A DNA stretch of 64,000 nucleotides from Pegoplata infirma (GCA_963921195.1 OY992536.1:100714778-100778777), one strand, 5' to 3'. Positions 1 through 14,300 are shown, counted from the first letter of the stretch. A program made the numbers and translations. Notes: a model not told the origin generated them from the sequence alone.

Positions 1-430
1 CATTTGGTTCGGACCCCATTGGTATAGACCCCGCTTAGGTTCTGAAATAAAAAAATGTAGGGGCTTGAATGGTTCTTGAGAATCTTAAAGAGTGGATAAC
101 TCAAAAACTATTACTCGGTGAAATTTTGGGTATGGTTCGATAATGTTGTACGAACCAAGGGCTCTTTGACTTTATCACGTGTTGGCAGTATTTACCGAGA
201 TATGTGTACGATATGAACGAACTAGGTCTTTTATTTCAAATGAACGAAATATGCGCTCACTCAATTGAACGATTAAGCATAAAGGGCCCATCAGACGACA
301 GACAAATCTTACAATTGATCTTCCGCTCATTTTTTTTCTGAAAATATTTGCGAACACACATCTGAACACTTAATATTATTAATGCCATATGCATTCGGTC
401 GTTAGACAAATTGTAAGAATTGTCTGTCGT
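1..430. other. Intron 13 sequence, no feature recognised
   Basis: AT-rich sequence inside the last intron of AdamTS-A. A short inverted motif (GACAGACAA near 300 and its near-complement near 420) was seen, but no gene or named repeat. Confidence 0.4.
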
Positions 431-2010
431 CTGATTGGCGCTTAAGTCTATTCTAGGGGTGTAAAAAGAGGGTACAAATTGAAAATGTGTACTTTTTTAT
501 AACTATTGAATCAAAAACCCTAGTAGTCAAAATTTGACTACACCATTTCCAATTGTATTTCAGAAATTATCAATTGTATTTCGGAACTTATGAATTGTAT
601 TTCAGAATTTATCAATTGTTTTTCCGAAGTTATCAATCGTATTTCAGAACTTGTCAAATGTTTTTCAGAAATAATCAATTGTATTTCAGAAACAATAAAT
701 TGTATTACAGAAATTATTAATTTAATTTCATTGTCGTAGTTCATAATTTCTAATTTTAAGTAAAAATTGTAACCAATTTTATTTAAATAGCTTGAAATGA
801 AGAACATTCTATTCTAATTTAACTTCAGAAATTATCAATTGTATTTCAGAAGTCATCAATTGTATTTCAGAATTTATCAATTGTATTTTAGAAATTATCA
901 ATTGTATTTCGGAAACAATAAATTGTATTTCAGAAATTATAATTTATATTTTAGAATTTATCAATTATATTTAAGAAATTTTTAATTTGTATTTCAGGAA
1001 ATATCGATTGTATTTCAGGAAATATAAATTGTATTTCAGAAATTATGAATTGTATTTAAGAATTAATCAATTGTAGTTCAGAAATTATCAATTGTGTTTC
1101 AGATATTATTAATTGTATTTCAGAAATTATCATTTATATTTCAGAATTTATCAACTATATTTCAAAACTTATCAATTCTATTTCATAATTTATCAAATGT
1201 ATTTCAGAAATTATCAATTGTATTTCAAAAATTTTCAATTGTTTTCCGAAGGTTAGATTCTGAAATACAATTAATAATTTCTGAATTACAATTGTTAAAT
1301 TTTGAAATACAATTGATAATTTCGGAAATACAACTCATAATATCTGTAATACAATTGATAAATTCTGAAATACAATTGATAAATCCTGAAAAACAATTGA
1401 TAAATTCTGAAATACAATTGATAACCTCTGAAATACAATTAACAGTTTCGGAAATACAATTGATTATTTCTGAAATACAATTGATAATTTCTAAATACAA
1501 TTTTTTGTTTCTGAAATACAATTGATAATTTCTGATATACATTTGATAAGTTCTGAAATACGATTGATATTTTTTTTTTTTTTTAGAAAAAATAGTACTT
1601 TCTTAGAAAAAATTGTATTTTTAGGAAAAATAGAACAAAGTACTATAATTCTGAAATACAATTGATAGTTTCTGAAATACAATTGATATTTTCTGAAATA
1701 CATTTTATAATTTCTGAAATACATTTGATAAGTTCTGAAATAGAATTGACAATATATGAAAAACAATTGATAATTTCTGAAATACAATTGATAAATTCTA
1801 AAATACAATTGAAAATTTCTGAAATACAATTAATAATTTCTGAAATACAATTTGAAATGGTGTAATGATCATCCTTCTCACCCAGAAAAGGAAATGTTTA
1901 GAAATTTAAATTTGTTAAGAAATTCGCTGTTCAAGAAACTAAATGAAACAGGGAACAAAATGGAATAGAACAGGAACCGACATGGAATGGAACATGGAAT
2001 AATTAATTTT
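431..2010 (+). repeat. Copy A of the 'GGTACTTTTTATA' repeat family, split by the foldback element
   Basis: Bases 431-540 (GTGTACTTTTTTATAACTATTG, TCAAAATTTGA) and 1865-2010 (GGAATAGAACAGGAACC, GGAATGGAACATGG) match the internal and terminal parts of the copy at 6.5-8.6 kb. The 541-1862 element interrupts it. Confidence 0.6.
541..1862. mobile_element. Foldback-like TIR element made of 21-bp repeats
   Basis: The left part is a tandem array of about 21 bp (core CAATTGTATTTCAGAAATTAT). From about 1255 the same unit runs in reverse complement to the right end. The ends are inverted repeats, CACCATTTCCAATTG and its complement, nearly identical for about 30 bases. TA dinucleotides flank both ends (539-540 and 1863-1864). 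The array is open in several frames and gives artefactual ISEIQLI-type proteins. The structure recalls Foldback elements; the TA target recalls Tc1/mariner. Confidence 0.75.
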
Positions 2011-2131
2011 TACTCAAAATTTTTTTAGATTTTCTTGCTGGCCATTTTTTTTTTGCTCGCCGAACCAAAAGCAACTGATTAAATTATTAAAAAAACATTA
2101 AATCGTTTAAATTCCTAATTTTAAAACATAC

Positions 2132-2323
2132 CATCACTGGATATTCTGTCGTTGTAGTCGTGGTTGTAGTATATGACGGACATTGTTCCACATTACACAC
2201 TCGTGTAGTTTCCCTTAGACTTGCTTTAGTTTTAAGATTACAATACTCATCTCTAACAAAAGTTTGATTTAAATAGCAGGCCACATTACGTGTCTGCACC
2301 CCATAGCCACAGGATCGGGAACA
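2132..2323 (-). CDS. AdamTS-A: AdamTS-A exon 13 (thrombospondin repeat 4, Thr-rich linker)
   Basis: 64 codons, residues 1090-1153. Completes [19 protein letters not shown], ends that repeat at CNVEQCP, then has eight threonines (1141-1148) before EYPVM. Donor GTATGT at 2131. The frame stays open, so further exons lie beyond the left edge of the window. Confidence 0.9.
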
Positions 2324-5300
2324 CTGAAAGAAAATAGAAAAAAAAACTTAACCATAGAAATTTTTCTATATTCAGAAATTATTACCGTCATCCAATCGGT
2401 GTACTCCCAACAACCCTCTCTACACTCTTCATGAGTTTGTATTTCAAATTTAGAACCACAATATTTTAAATCTACAATATTTGAACGTTGTATATCCGGG
2501 AATGTTTGTATGCAATGATAGGTTTTTTCACGAGTACCCATCATACCGCAAGAAGCTGAACACTCTGAAATACTGGTAACATTTAAGCTAGAAAGGAGAA
2601 GCATAAATATGTTTATTAAGGTTCTCGTTTTTAAAAACGATCAAATTTTCAAACTTACGTTAATATACAATCTATATTACAGTCTCTATACTCTGTGGTG
2701 GGTTTAGCATGAGGATCACAAAACTGCGGTGCTACCTTTAAAGCCTGCGTAGTACTAACACATACCGGTAAACGATGCATACTACCATGACACAAGGCAT
2801 CACAAGTACTCCATTGTTGCATTTCCCAGCGATAAATCTCAATTTCTGGCTCTATATAATTCGTTTTATCCATGGTATAGGAATAAGTCATCAATAAGGT
2901 GTCGTTATTCTTTTGGGTATTAGTACTCATTGAAATGATCTTTAAAGAAAATTTTTTATAAATTTTAGAAAATCGGCAACATTTTTTGAGAGAACATGTT
3001 TTCTTACCTCTACAATCAGATCTCTTTTCAGTTTTCGGGTATATGTTGTATTCACTCTTTCAACAGAACTTTTGGAACCATTATAATCGTATGCTACTCC
3101 AGCATAAAAACTTACATTACGAAAAGCTGTAATAATATTATCACCATTTAACAAAGAATTTCCTTGATCATCTCTAAGGACAATGTAGTTCTCATCATGA
3201 TAGCCGGGTTGTTCGATAACAATGTTGGAAGAACCTGTAAAGAGTTTAAACAGTTTTGGAATTACTAGAGTAAAAATAATTTTTAATGTAAAGAAATTAA
3301 GTAGAAGTAAGATTTCTAACGGTATATCCAACTCAATTTTTTTTTTTAATCTAAGCTGATTTTTATACTATTTTTTCTGCAGTGCCATTATTTTCAAGGG
3401 GAGATCAAGGCCGGCCCTCAGACCATTTTGGGTCTTTTGGGCCAATATCACGTACTGTTGAACGAAAACAAAAATTGACCGATTTGAACTAGATGAACGT
3501 CCGATACACATGATCAAAATGATTCGTCCACGAACTGTTGAACGAAAACATCAAATGAGCGATTGAACTAGATGAACAAACTAGATCTTTTTTCAAAAAT
3601 GAACGAAAAACGACTAAGCACAAGTCTAGTTTAAATTATGAATACTCTGACATGAGTGTCAGATTAAGTCATTCCGTTTGTAACTCATTGAAATATCGGC
3701 CTGGGACCCCATAAAGTATATATATTCATAATGCCCGATCGATTTTAAGACATTCTAGCGATGTCCGTCTGTCTGTCTGTGGAAAATGCTCTCGCGGACA
3801 AAATATTGCACAGAGATAACTGAAACTTAACATATATATTGAAAGTTCTCCCAAGAAGTTTGGTATTGCATTTGAACGATATCGGTTCAGCGGTTCAAAA
3901 GTTATGGACGAAAATGTAAGCACACCTCAAAAATTTCAGTACTTTCAACATAACCTAAAAATACAAAATGCTTTAATTCGGCTTCTGGTTGACATATGTG
4001 AACATAATTGAACACCAAATGGTATTTTTTTTTTTTTTTTTTTAACGAATGGTCCCACCTCACACTTACCCGCCCCAACCGACCGAGAGGGCTCGTTCCC
4101 ATGACGGGGGAACACGTACACACCATGGTCCGAACCATAGCGGATTAGGCTGGATAAGTAAGGATAGTAATAAACCAACTACAAACTCTTAGTCATCAGT
4201 CGGTTTATTATATGGACACTAAATACATTTATATACTATTATTACAACTACAAAATTTCTACAGATAATGTAGTATTAATAATCCTAAATTAACTATAAA
4301 CGTTCAAAGAAATTAAAATAATCATCGTCACGCAATCTATTCAAATATGTCAAAATAGTTGATTTCACAAGAGCATAATTCTCCGAAAAGTCAACAAACC
4401 TGTATAACGAGTTAAAATCAGTACACATCCTACGAATAGGATCTGCACACGCATAATTCGTGCGACAAATATCAATATAAAGAAAGCTGTAATATCTAGT
4501 AGGCCGAAAAGGGACGTTAAAAAACAACTTCCCAACAAGAAATTCAGAATCAACTTCGCCCTTAATAATCTTCAAAATAAACACAGTATTTAACATAATA
4601 CGTCTACTCTTCAGAGTAGGAAGTTTTATCAACGCCAATCTTGCATTATATGATGGAAGATTGCTATAGTCCGGACCCCAGTTGAGGTTCCTAAGACAAA
4701 AAAGTAAAAATTGTTTCTGTACGGATTCAATCATATCAAATGTCATGTGCTTACACTTTTTCAAGTTCAGCTCCATGAGATTACAATCGCACCAATTGTA
4801 AAATCTATTCAAGTCATGCTGCAGCAATACCTGTCCAACAGGAGAACTGTACGACAGAAAAAGCTTAACATCATCAGCAAACATCAAAATATTAGAATGA
4901 ATAATAGAAGATGGGAGATCATTTATAAACAACAAGAATAGGATAGGACCGAGATGACTGCCCTGTGGGACACCAGAAGCAACACTTATAAATCTAGAAT
5001 GTGTCTGCCTAAAAAGGACGCATTGCTCACGATTTCTCAAATATGAAGACAACCATTGCAAAACGATACCATTAAATCCAATTACACTCAACTTATATAG
5101 CAAAAGATTATGGTTGACCTTATCAAATGCTTTACTGAAGTCAGTATAAATCGCATCAGTCTGTAGACCTGAAGTAAAACCACTAATGATATTAGTAGAA
5201 AATTGAAGCAAATTAGTATTAGTCGATCGACCCTTACGAAAACCATGTTGACATGGCACTAAAATTGAAGATACATGGTAGGACACAATATCAGTGACAA

Positions 5301-8300
5301 GTTTCTCAAATAGTTTAGGAATTGCACTCAATTTAGCAATTCCCCGATAATTCGAAACGTTCACAACACTTTAAACAAGTACGAACATATTTTTTGACAA
5401 AAAAAGAAAAAAATCGCGGATTTTTTTTTTACCGAAATTTTTTTTCGCGGAAATTTTTTTTCAATTTTTTTTTTCAAAAGTAATTTCCTTTTAAATAAAG
5501 TTTTTTGCAATAATCTTTTTAAAATTATGGAGGGTATCACTACATTCGGCAAGGCCGAATTTAACTTTTTTACTTGTTTTAACTCAAATCAGTACACCCA
5601 AGTTTTAGTTTTTCTTTTCTAGAAAAAATTCTCTAAAAATATTTTCTATGAAAAAAAAAAAAACTGAAAATGCTCAATAAATTTCAATTCAACTAACAAA
5701 CTAGGGGTCAATTTGAATAAAAACAACTGTTAAAAAACAACTGCCATAAATTGTTGTCGTTATTTTGCAGAAAATTTAGTTGACTTCAGACAACTTTATA
5801 TAAATGTTTTGATAATTTCAGTGCAGAAAACATAACAGAAACCCACAGGTTTTGGAAATAACAAAATTTCTCAGATTCTGATGACATTTTTCCTCAAGTT
5901 TTCATAACTCTTCCTTTTAGAAAATTTCCCAAAAATTAAGCACATGTTTTTTAAATAGCCCTGATGTGCTAAGCGTTTTTTCCAATAAATTCTGATGACA
6001 TTACCTCATCGAACATCCCATAATCATTTGGATTCATTCAATTACATCATCTTTCTAAAAATATAGAAAATTCATTATCCCATAAACTTTTTGTTACGAA
6101 AACATCAAAATAATCTCATTTTCAGATTTATTTTCACGTACTCTAGCTCCTTAGAATTAATTCATTGTTTGTTATCTCATTTTCAGACTAAAGTTGTAAA
6201 AAAACTTCTCTGACGACTTATTTTATGGAAATTTAAGTTTTTGTACAGAATTTTCGAATAAAATTATTTTTTATGTTGAAATGTTCAAAAATCAGTACAA
6301 TCGGTACATATTTCAAAAAATCAGTACAAATCATTACAACGTTTTCTGATCAGTACAAGTGATCAAAAATCAGTACATGTACTAATCAAATCAGTACGAA
6401 TAGTCAGCCTAAGCTCAGTGTATCAAAATAGTGTCATTTTCGATTTAAATTCTCAAAAAGACAGTGCTTGAAGTGCTACCGGGCTATCAGTGAAGATTAA
6501 AATATTTTGCAATATTAACTCTAATAGCTGACTGATTCATCATCGCTCAGCCCAAACTGCTGAAAAAGGGTAAAACTGTACTTTTGGTACTTTTTATATT
6601 TCCGAAAATAATTGTCCTAGAAACTTGAAATTTGGAATGTAGGTTCACCTCCCGGAAAATAGATCCATTAAGGCTGGATTTTTGACAATATTGATTTATA
6701 GGGGACCTCAACGGACCCCAGAGCCTTTGACTACTGATGTATAGTTTCAGCAGTCCCTTACAACATAAAGGGGGTAAAAAAGTTTACTCTTTTTTTTATA
6801 TTTCCGGAAATAATCGTCTTAGAAACTTGAAATTTGGACTCTAGGTTCACCTCCCAGAAAATAGATCCATTAAGGCAGGATTTTTGCCTATGTTAATATG
6901 GGACCTCAACGCACCTCAGAGCCTATTATGTGCTGACGTATAGTTTCAGCAGCCACTTACAACCTAAGGGGGTATAAAAGTGTACTTTTTATATTTCCTG
7001 AAATAATCGACCAAAAAGTTGATATTTTAGAATCTTCCAGCGGAAAAAAATTGAAAAGGTACTTTTTAAAATTTTAGATCCTTAGGAAAAAATATTGTAT
7101 TTTGGTACTTTTTCTTTTTTCTGAGAAATGTTAATAAAAACTTAAAATTTGAAATGTAGATTCCTTCAATTAAAAAAACATTTTTAGAAAAGTACTTTTT
7201 GGAAGTTCCGTTTAAAAAGGGAATATAACCGGTGAAAAACGGAAAAAAAATTTGGAATTTCCGATTCTAAGGGGTAAAATAATGAAATTTGTAGATTCCT
7301 TCAATTAAAAAAACATTTTTGGAAAAGTACTTTTTGGAAGTTCCGTTTAAAAAGGGAATATAACCGGTGAAAAACGGAAAAAAAATTTGGAATTTCCGAT
7401 TCTAAGGGGTAAAATAGTGAATTTTGGTACTTAAATTTAAAATGTAAAATCTTACAGCGAAAAAAAAAAAATTAAAAACAAACTTTTTTGAAATTCAGAT
7501 TTTAAGCGGATAAAGTGTAGAAATAGTATACTTTAGTACTATTTAATTTTTTTTTTAGATAATGGTCATAAAATCCCAAAATTCGATATATTGGATCCTT
7601 CGGTTAAAAATAAAAAACATTTTGGGAAAAGTACTTTTTGGAAGTTTCGAAAAAAGTGTACTTTTGGTACTTTTTATACTTCCAAAAATAATAATCTAAA
7701 AACTTGAAATGTAGAATCCTCCAGCGAAAAAAAAACATTTTAAAATTGAGATTATAAGTGGTAAAACAGTGTACTTTGGTACTTTTTTCTTTTTCATGAA
7801 ATAATTGTCCCAAAAACTTGAAATTTGGAATGCAGAATCCTTCGGAGAACGAAACATTATCGAATGAGTACTTTTTGGAAATTTCTTTTCTAGGGAGTGT
7901 GAAGAAGTGTAATATTGGTACTTTTAATATTTCCTGAAATTATGGTCATAAAATCTTAAAATTAGGAATGTAGGATCCATCGGTAACTAAACATTTTGGA
8001 AAAAAATACTTTTTGGAAATTCAGTTTGGAATTTAGTAGACTTCTTTAAAAAAATTTGGAAAAAATTTATTTTTTGGAAATTCCGTTTGTAAGTGCGTTA
8101 AAATGTAAAAACTGCACTTTTGGTACTTTTTATATATATTGCAATTATTATCCTAGGCATTTGGAATCCTTCACTTGAAAAAACTCTAAGGAGTACTTTA
8201 TGGAAATTCGATTTTTATATTTTCTGAATTAATCTGAAAAAATGTTTTTTTTGGAGAATTTAGTTCTAAGGGAACAAAACAGGGTAAAAGGAGGAATTGG

Positions 8301-11300
8301 TTCTTTTTTTTAACTATTGAACTAAAAACCGCGGACTCTCAAAATCTAACATGTAGGATCCTTCAGCAGAAATAACATCCAAGAAAAGAACATATATTTA
8401 AAATTAAAGTTTTAGGGTAAAAGGAGACTTAAATTGGTAAAAGACAGGTAAAATTTTACTTTTTACGGAAAGGAATAAAACTTACATGGAACGAAATGAG
8501 ATGGAACTGGGAACGAAATGGAATTGGGCAAGAAACGATATGGAATGATAGAAGGCCTTTTTTATAAATCTTTCGTACCCATTTTTTTCACAATTTTTTT
8601 TTTCACTCAATATATTCTTTCCCTTTACTTTTTATACCCTCTACTCCAGTGATAGAGGGTATATATGTAAGTTTGTCATTTCGTTTGAAACACCTCGAAA
8701 TATTGGTCTAGGATCCCATAAAGTATATGTATTCATGATCCTCAATCGATTCTTAGACGATCTAGCGATGTCCGTCTGTCTGTCTGTTGAAAACACGCTA
8801 ACTTTCGAAAGACTTTGCGGAGGCTCTTAATACGGCATATGTGTTGGGAATTTAACTGGTCAGGTTGGTATTGTAATCCAGCGAAATCGGTCCAGTGGTT
8901 CAGAAGTTATGAGAAAAAGAGTGAATTTCGGCAAGGGTTTTCTCGAATTTACGATGTAAATAAAACACGCTAACTTTCGAACGACAATACTGAGGGTGCT
9001 GAAGCTTGGCGTATATATTTGCCGTTCCCCTGGTCTGGTTCGAGATCGGTCTAGTGGTTCAAAATTTATTAGCAAGACCGTTAGTTTCAGATTTGTTTCA
9101 CATTAAATTCACTTGTTGAAAAAACCGAGCTTTAAAAAACCAAACTTTAAAAACATTGATAAGCCACAAAATTACTTTACAAAGTATTTTTGGCACTCAA
9201 AAATATTTTAACATTAAAAAAAAAATTTACTCTCGAAAAAAATTTTACACTCAAAAAAAAAAAAATGGTAATTTTTCTTTTTTTTACAAAAATGACAAAA
9301 AAAAGAAGTTTTTTAGGTTAAACAAAATATTTCAAATCAAAATTGTTAATTTTTTCACGTTAAAAAATTTACTATCCTTAAACAAGGGCATTGTGGAGGA
9401 TATGAAAAGATTTGGCCAAGTCGAATTTAACTTTTCTTCTTGTTTTTCACTCAAACTTATTTTTTTTATTCAAATTTATTTTTTCACTAAAATTTTATTT
9501 CACTAATTTTCAATGGGCCCACTTAGTGCTTACTGGGTTTTATTTAAAAATATAATTGATTCTCTATAAACACATACGTGATAATGCACCTTTTAACCTC
9601 ACACTAATCAAGTGTTGCATTATAAAACAACTAACTAAGCATTATGAATAATTAGCAGGGTGGTAATCGATTCTAAAAATCATGACTAAATCACTAAAAT
9701 GTCTATTAAGGCGCCAAATCAAATGTAATAATAAACAGGGAAAAAAGTTCCATTTGGCTAGGTCGAATCATTGAATGCTCTACACAATGTGCTAAGTAAT
9801 TTTAGTGAAATTTGAATATGAGTAGGCTGACCATTCGTACTGATTTGATCAGTACATATACTGATTTTTGGTCACGTGTACTGATTAAAAAACGTTGTCC
9901 TGATTTGTACTGATCTATCAGAGATTTTTTGCATACATCTGAGACTTTTTCTATAGGAGAAATTTGTCCTGTATCAAAAGTCTTAAATTCATACAAATTT
10001 TTCCTACATAAAAAGTTTCAGATTATGAAATGTTTTTCGTACAGAAAAAGTCTCAGATTCTGAGATTTTAAAAGTCTAAAGTTCATAGAAGTCTCAGCTT
10101 TTGAGACACTTATCGTACGCAAAGTCTTAGATTCTGGGACATTTTTTTTTGGTCATGCGACTTTTTACTTTCCAGCGGGTCCCCAAATTCTTGTGTGCTA
10201 AGGGCCAACCATACCTTAATGCGGCCCAGGTCGCTAGAGTTCTTTTTATAACTTAAGTCTGACCATGAGATAATTTATAATTAATTAATTCTAAGGAGAT
10301 TGGAGTTTGGAAATCAAGAGGTTCCTAAACGCAAAAATGTATCTGAGCATGAGGTTACTTTGATCTTCCTAAATTTTCTTAATGAGCACAATATTTTTGA
10401 GGTTTTATATAACAAACAGTTTAATGGGCCGATGGATTTCTTATATAGATTATATGAAAAAGTGCTCACTCAGAAAATCCGGGCCATTAAAAAAAAAAAA
10501 CACGTGCTTATTAGCTGGGAATTTTTATCAGAGGAAAAGTTATCAAAACTTTCGCAAAAAAGTCCTCAAAATCTGAAAAATTTTCTTATTTTTAAAACCT
10601 GTGGAATTTTGTTATATTTTCTGCAGTGAAGCCATCAAAACATTCAAATGAAGTCGTTTAAAGTCAAGTAAATTTTCTGTAAAATAACAACAATCGTTGT
10701 TTTTAACAGTTGTTTTTTTGGAGTTGTTTTTACTCAAAATACTTGTGGTCAAGTGAATTAGTGTAACCGAAATTTTTTGAGTGTTAAAAAACATCAGTGT
10801 TTTCCCGTAGAAAAAAAAAAATTTAGAGAGTTATTTCTAAAAAAAAAACATAAAAACTTGGGCGTACTTATTTGAGCTCAGAAAAAAATGGTCACCCTAA
10901 ATATGAGTGAATTTTTTTTTTAGAAAATTTCTATTTAATACGTTAAGAACCGTTTTTTTGTGGGTCATTGAAATTTTTATTTAAAAAATTCTCTGTGCAA
11001 GTAATTCATATTTCAAATAATTGAAATTAGCTACTTATTCCACCGTCGACGATCGTTTCGTGAATTTTTCAAAAGAAATCTATGATTTCGAAGTCAAAAA
11101 TTTCTTGTATTTCTATTTACCGTAGTTCCCATTAGGTTAAAATAATTGAAAATATGAATATTTGATGTTTGAAACACAACAGTACCACTAGATTTTTAAA
11201 AATAACTCTGATAATGGAAAATAATTGGAAAATTTCCAAAACAATCATCAATTCAATTCTGAAAAATATTAAATTTTTAAAAGCAGAAAATCTATTAGTA

Positions 11301-14300
11301 TTTATTGGAAGAATATCCTAGGAGAGAAAGTAGAGTTGTAAAGTTAATTCATTATGGGGACAATAAATGACCTCGAACTTAAAGAAACTCTTTTTAATTT
11401 TTGCTAAAAAAATAAACTCTTGAAAGCATTTTTGACGAACACAATGTAAAACGGTGTGTCCTACCGTGGCTTAATAACAAATTTTTTTAATAAACATTTA
11501 AAAGCCAATTTAAATGTAATAAAGTTTTCAAAGTGTGCTTACACTTTCACTCATAACTTTTAAACGGTTAGAACGATTTGACTGAAATGCAATACCAACC
11601 TGACCAGAACTATGATAAACATATACGCTAAGCATCAGCCTCCTCCAAATTGTCCTTTGACAGTTAGATTGAAAACAACAGACAGACGGACATTGCTAAA
11701 TATTCTTAAAATTGGTCAATAATTAGAAGTGTAACCAAAGGCACAACAAACGTATTTATACTCTCTACCATTAAGTGTAGGGTATTTAAAAAAAATACAG
11801 TAATAAGTTCAAGTGTATACGGCTGTCAAACAGCACTAGCGCCACATAAACAAACTGCTGATAAAGACACTAATGATGATGGTTAAAGTCACTAAATGCC
11901 TAGTACACGTAAACTAAGTGAGTGAATACTTAAAGGTGGGTACATTACCCTTTCCAAGTTTATGACGACAATTAACAAGATAAGGAAGCTGCTGCTGTTG
12001 TCATACATTAAAAAAAAACATGTGAAATTTTTTTTTTTTATAATTTTAGCATAACAGATTAGCAATTAATGATGTGAGTTTGGTGGTTGGAGGTGAATAT
12101 AGATAAGATGAGATTTTATATCTTAAATAATTAATTTGTGACTTTTAGAAAAAAAAAAAATGATAATTACAACACGCATGTTAAAAAGAACACACCTTAA
12201 AAAAGTTTTTATAAGGTGTTAAATAAAAATGTTATACGATTGGAATGATAAATATTGTATAATTTTTGAAAAATTATTTAAAAAAAATTATAAATTACAA
12301 TGTAGTAGATTTATGCTAAAAGAATTTTAAATTATGATACACCGAGAGAAAAACTATACTTGAACACTGTTTCAACGTTATTAATTACAATTTTGCCTAT
12401 ACATATATAATCGTGATTCTCGATCAATTTTGAATCGATCTGGCGATGTCCGTCTGTCTGTTGAAATGGTGATCGTGGCCAAAATACAGAGATGCCTGCA
12501 TCGATAACCAAGCTACTTGTTTATACTTCGAGCAGTTTGGTATTGCATTTGAGCATTATCAGTTTAACGGTTAAAAAGTTATGAACTAAATTATAACGGC
12601 ACATCGAAAATTTTAGTACATTCAGCATAGCCTAAAAATACATCAAAATTAAGTTCTGTTGCTGGGGGTGGATACATGCGAACGAAATTTATTAAAAAAT
12701 AGTATTTGAATAAATAAAAACATATTTGTAACACAAAAAAGAAAGATTCGTAATTTTTTTTATCAAAAAATTAAGTTTCACCAAACAATTTTTTCACCAA
12801 ATTTTTTTTTTACATTTTTTTTTTGGCAAAGTTATTTTCTTTTTCAAATTGAATTTAACAGCAAGTTTTCACAATAACTTTTTTTGTATCAAAATTTTTT
12901 TCACCTAATTTTTTTCACCAACATTTTTTTCCACCAAAATTTTTTTCCACCAAAAAATTTGTTATTTTCACCAAATTTTTGCAATAATCTTTTTATACCC
13001 TCCACTCTAGTGATAGAGGGTATTTATAAGTTTGTCATTCCGTTTGTAATACCTCGAAATATTGGTGTAGAACCCCACAAAGTATATATGGCGCATTCCA
13101 TGTCAATTCGGACACTTTGAAAATTTTTTTTTTTAGATTTTCCCAATTTGTTTATAGTTTTTAATACCCTTCGAAAACTTCTTCGTGGTAAATTTTCAGA
13201 GTTTTTTGATGACCCGTTCAAAAGATATCGAATTTTTAAAAATTGGTAGTTTATTCCTTTACTCAAACTTCTTTTACTCATAACTTCTTCAATAATGGCC
13301 CAAATTTCAATTTTTTTTTTTCAAAATTTTTGATTTTTTAAGTACTTTTAAAAAGAAAATCCCAAAAAATTCTTAAAAGCGCTCTAGTATGCGATTTTTA
13401 AGTTTTAAAATTTTAATCTCATTTTTGAAAATGTTTGTACTCTTGGATTTTTTTGAAATTTTTTTGTGTAAAACTTCAATCGATTTTACAAATTTTTTGC
13501 CCAGGAGGATCGTGGGATAACGATTATTACTATTTTTTAAAATTTTTTTAAAAAATTTTATTGTAATTTTCCAATCTAAAAATCATTTCTACTGCTCCAA
13601 TGGTGCGTCATAGAGGGGTCATTTATAAAACCGACCCCCATTAATTTTTACGTATTAACATTTCTTTGGAACAAACTAATACCATATCTCCAATTTCTAA
13701 GGGGGCTCCCACACAAAACGACATTTTTTAAAATTTGCTCCAACCGCTCTAACTGGCCTAACAGTGCCCTTAGAGCAACAAAACGTATGACCGACCCACA
13801 ATATTTTTTTAGTCCAAATATTTTTTCTGAGCACACCTACCCTCTATCTTTAACTGTTAAGGTGGTCCCCATACATTTTTTTTTATTTTTTGTAAATTTT
13901 TTTTATTTAATCAGCTTCTACCGGTCCAATGGTGCGTCCGAGAGGGTCATTAGTGAGACCGACCCCCATTTATTTTTACCCTACAACATTTTTTAAAACA
14001 TACCTACGCCCTATCTCATCTTCCTAAGTAGGGTCCCATACAAATAACAGTTAGAGCAAATTTTATAAAAATGTAATTTTGAATGGAAGCCTACTTAGCG
14101 AGTGGAGATAGGGCTATGGTATGTTTTACAAAAATGTTTGAGGGTAAAAATAAATATGGGTCGGTCTCAATAATGACCCCTCTCGGACGCACCATTGGAC
14201 CAGTAGAAGCTGATTAAATAAAACAAATTTACAAAAAATAAAAAAAATTGTATGGGGATCGCCTTAACAATTAGAGATAGAAGTTAGGTACGTTCAGAGA

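Larger units (their letters stand above)
3635..5578. mobile_element. DINE-1/Helentron-like element, interrupted by a LINE
   Basis: Flanks 3635-4023 and 5371-5578 together match the copy at 54.5-55.7 kb. Shared landmarks are CCCATAAAGTATATATATTC, the GTCTGTCTGTCTG microsatellite after GCGATGTCC, and the terminal AAATTCGGC / TTTACTTGTTTT end. This resembles the DINE-1/mini-me class of non-autonomous Helentrons in flies. The class assignment is inferred. Confidence 0.55.

Noticed and set aside
538..1865. Open frames of 60-143 codons giving ISEIQLI-type repeats on both strands
   Set aside because: They are by-products of a 21-bp repeat with no stop in several frames; both strands read open, and no domain or splice context supports a gene.
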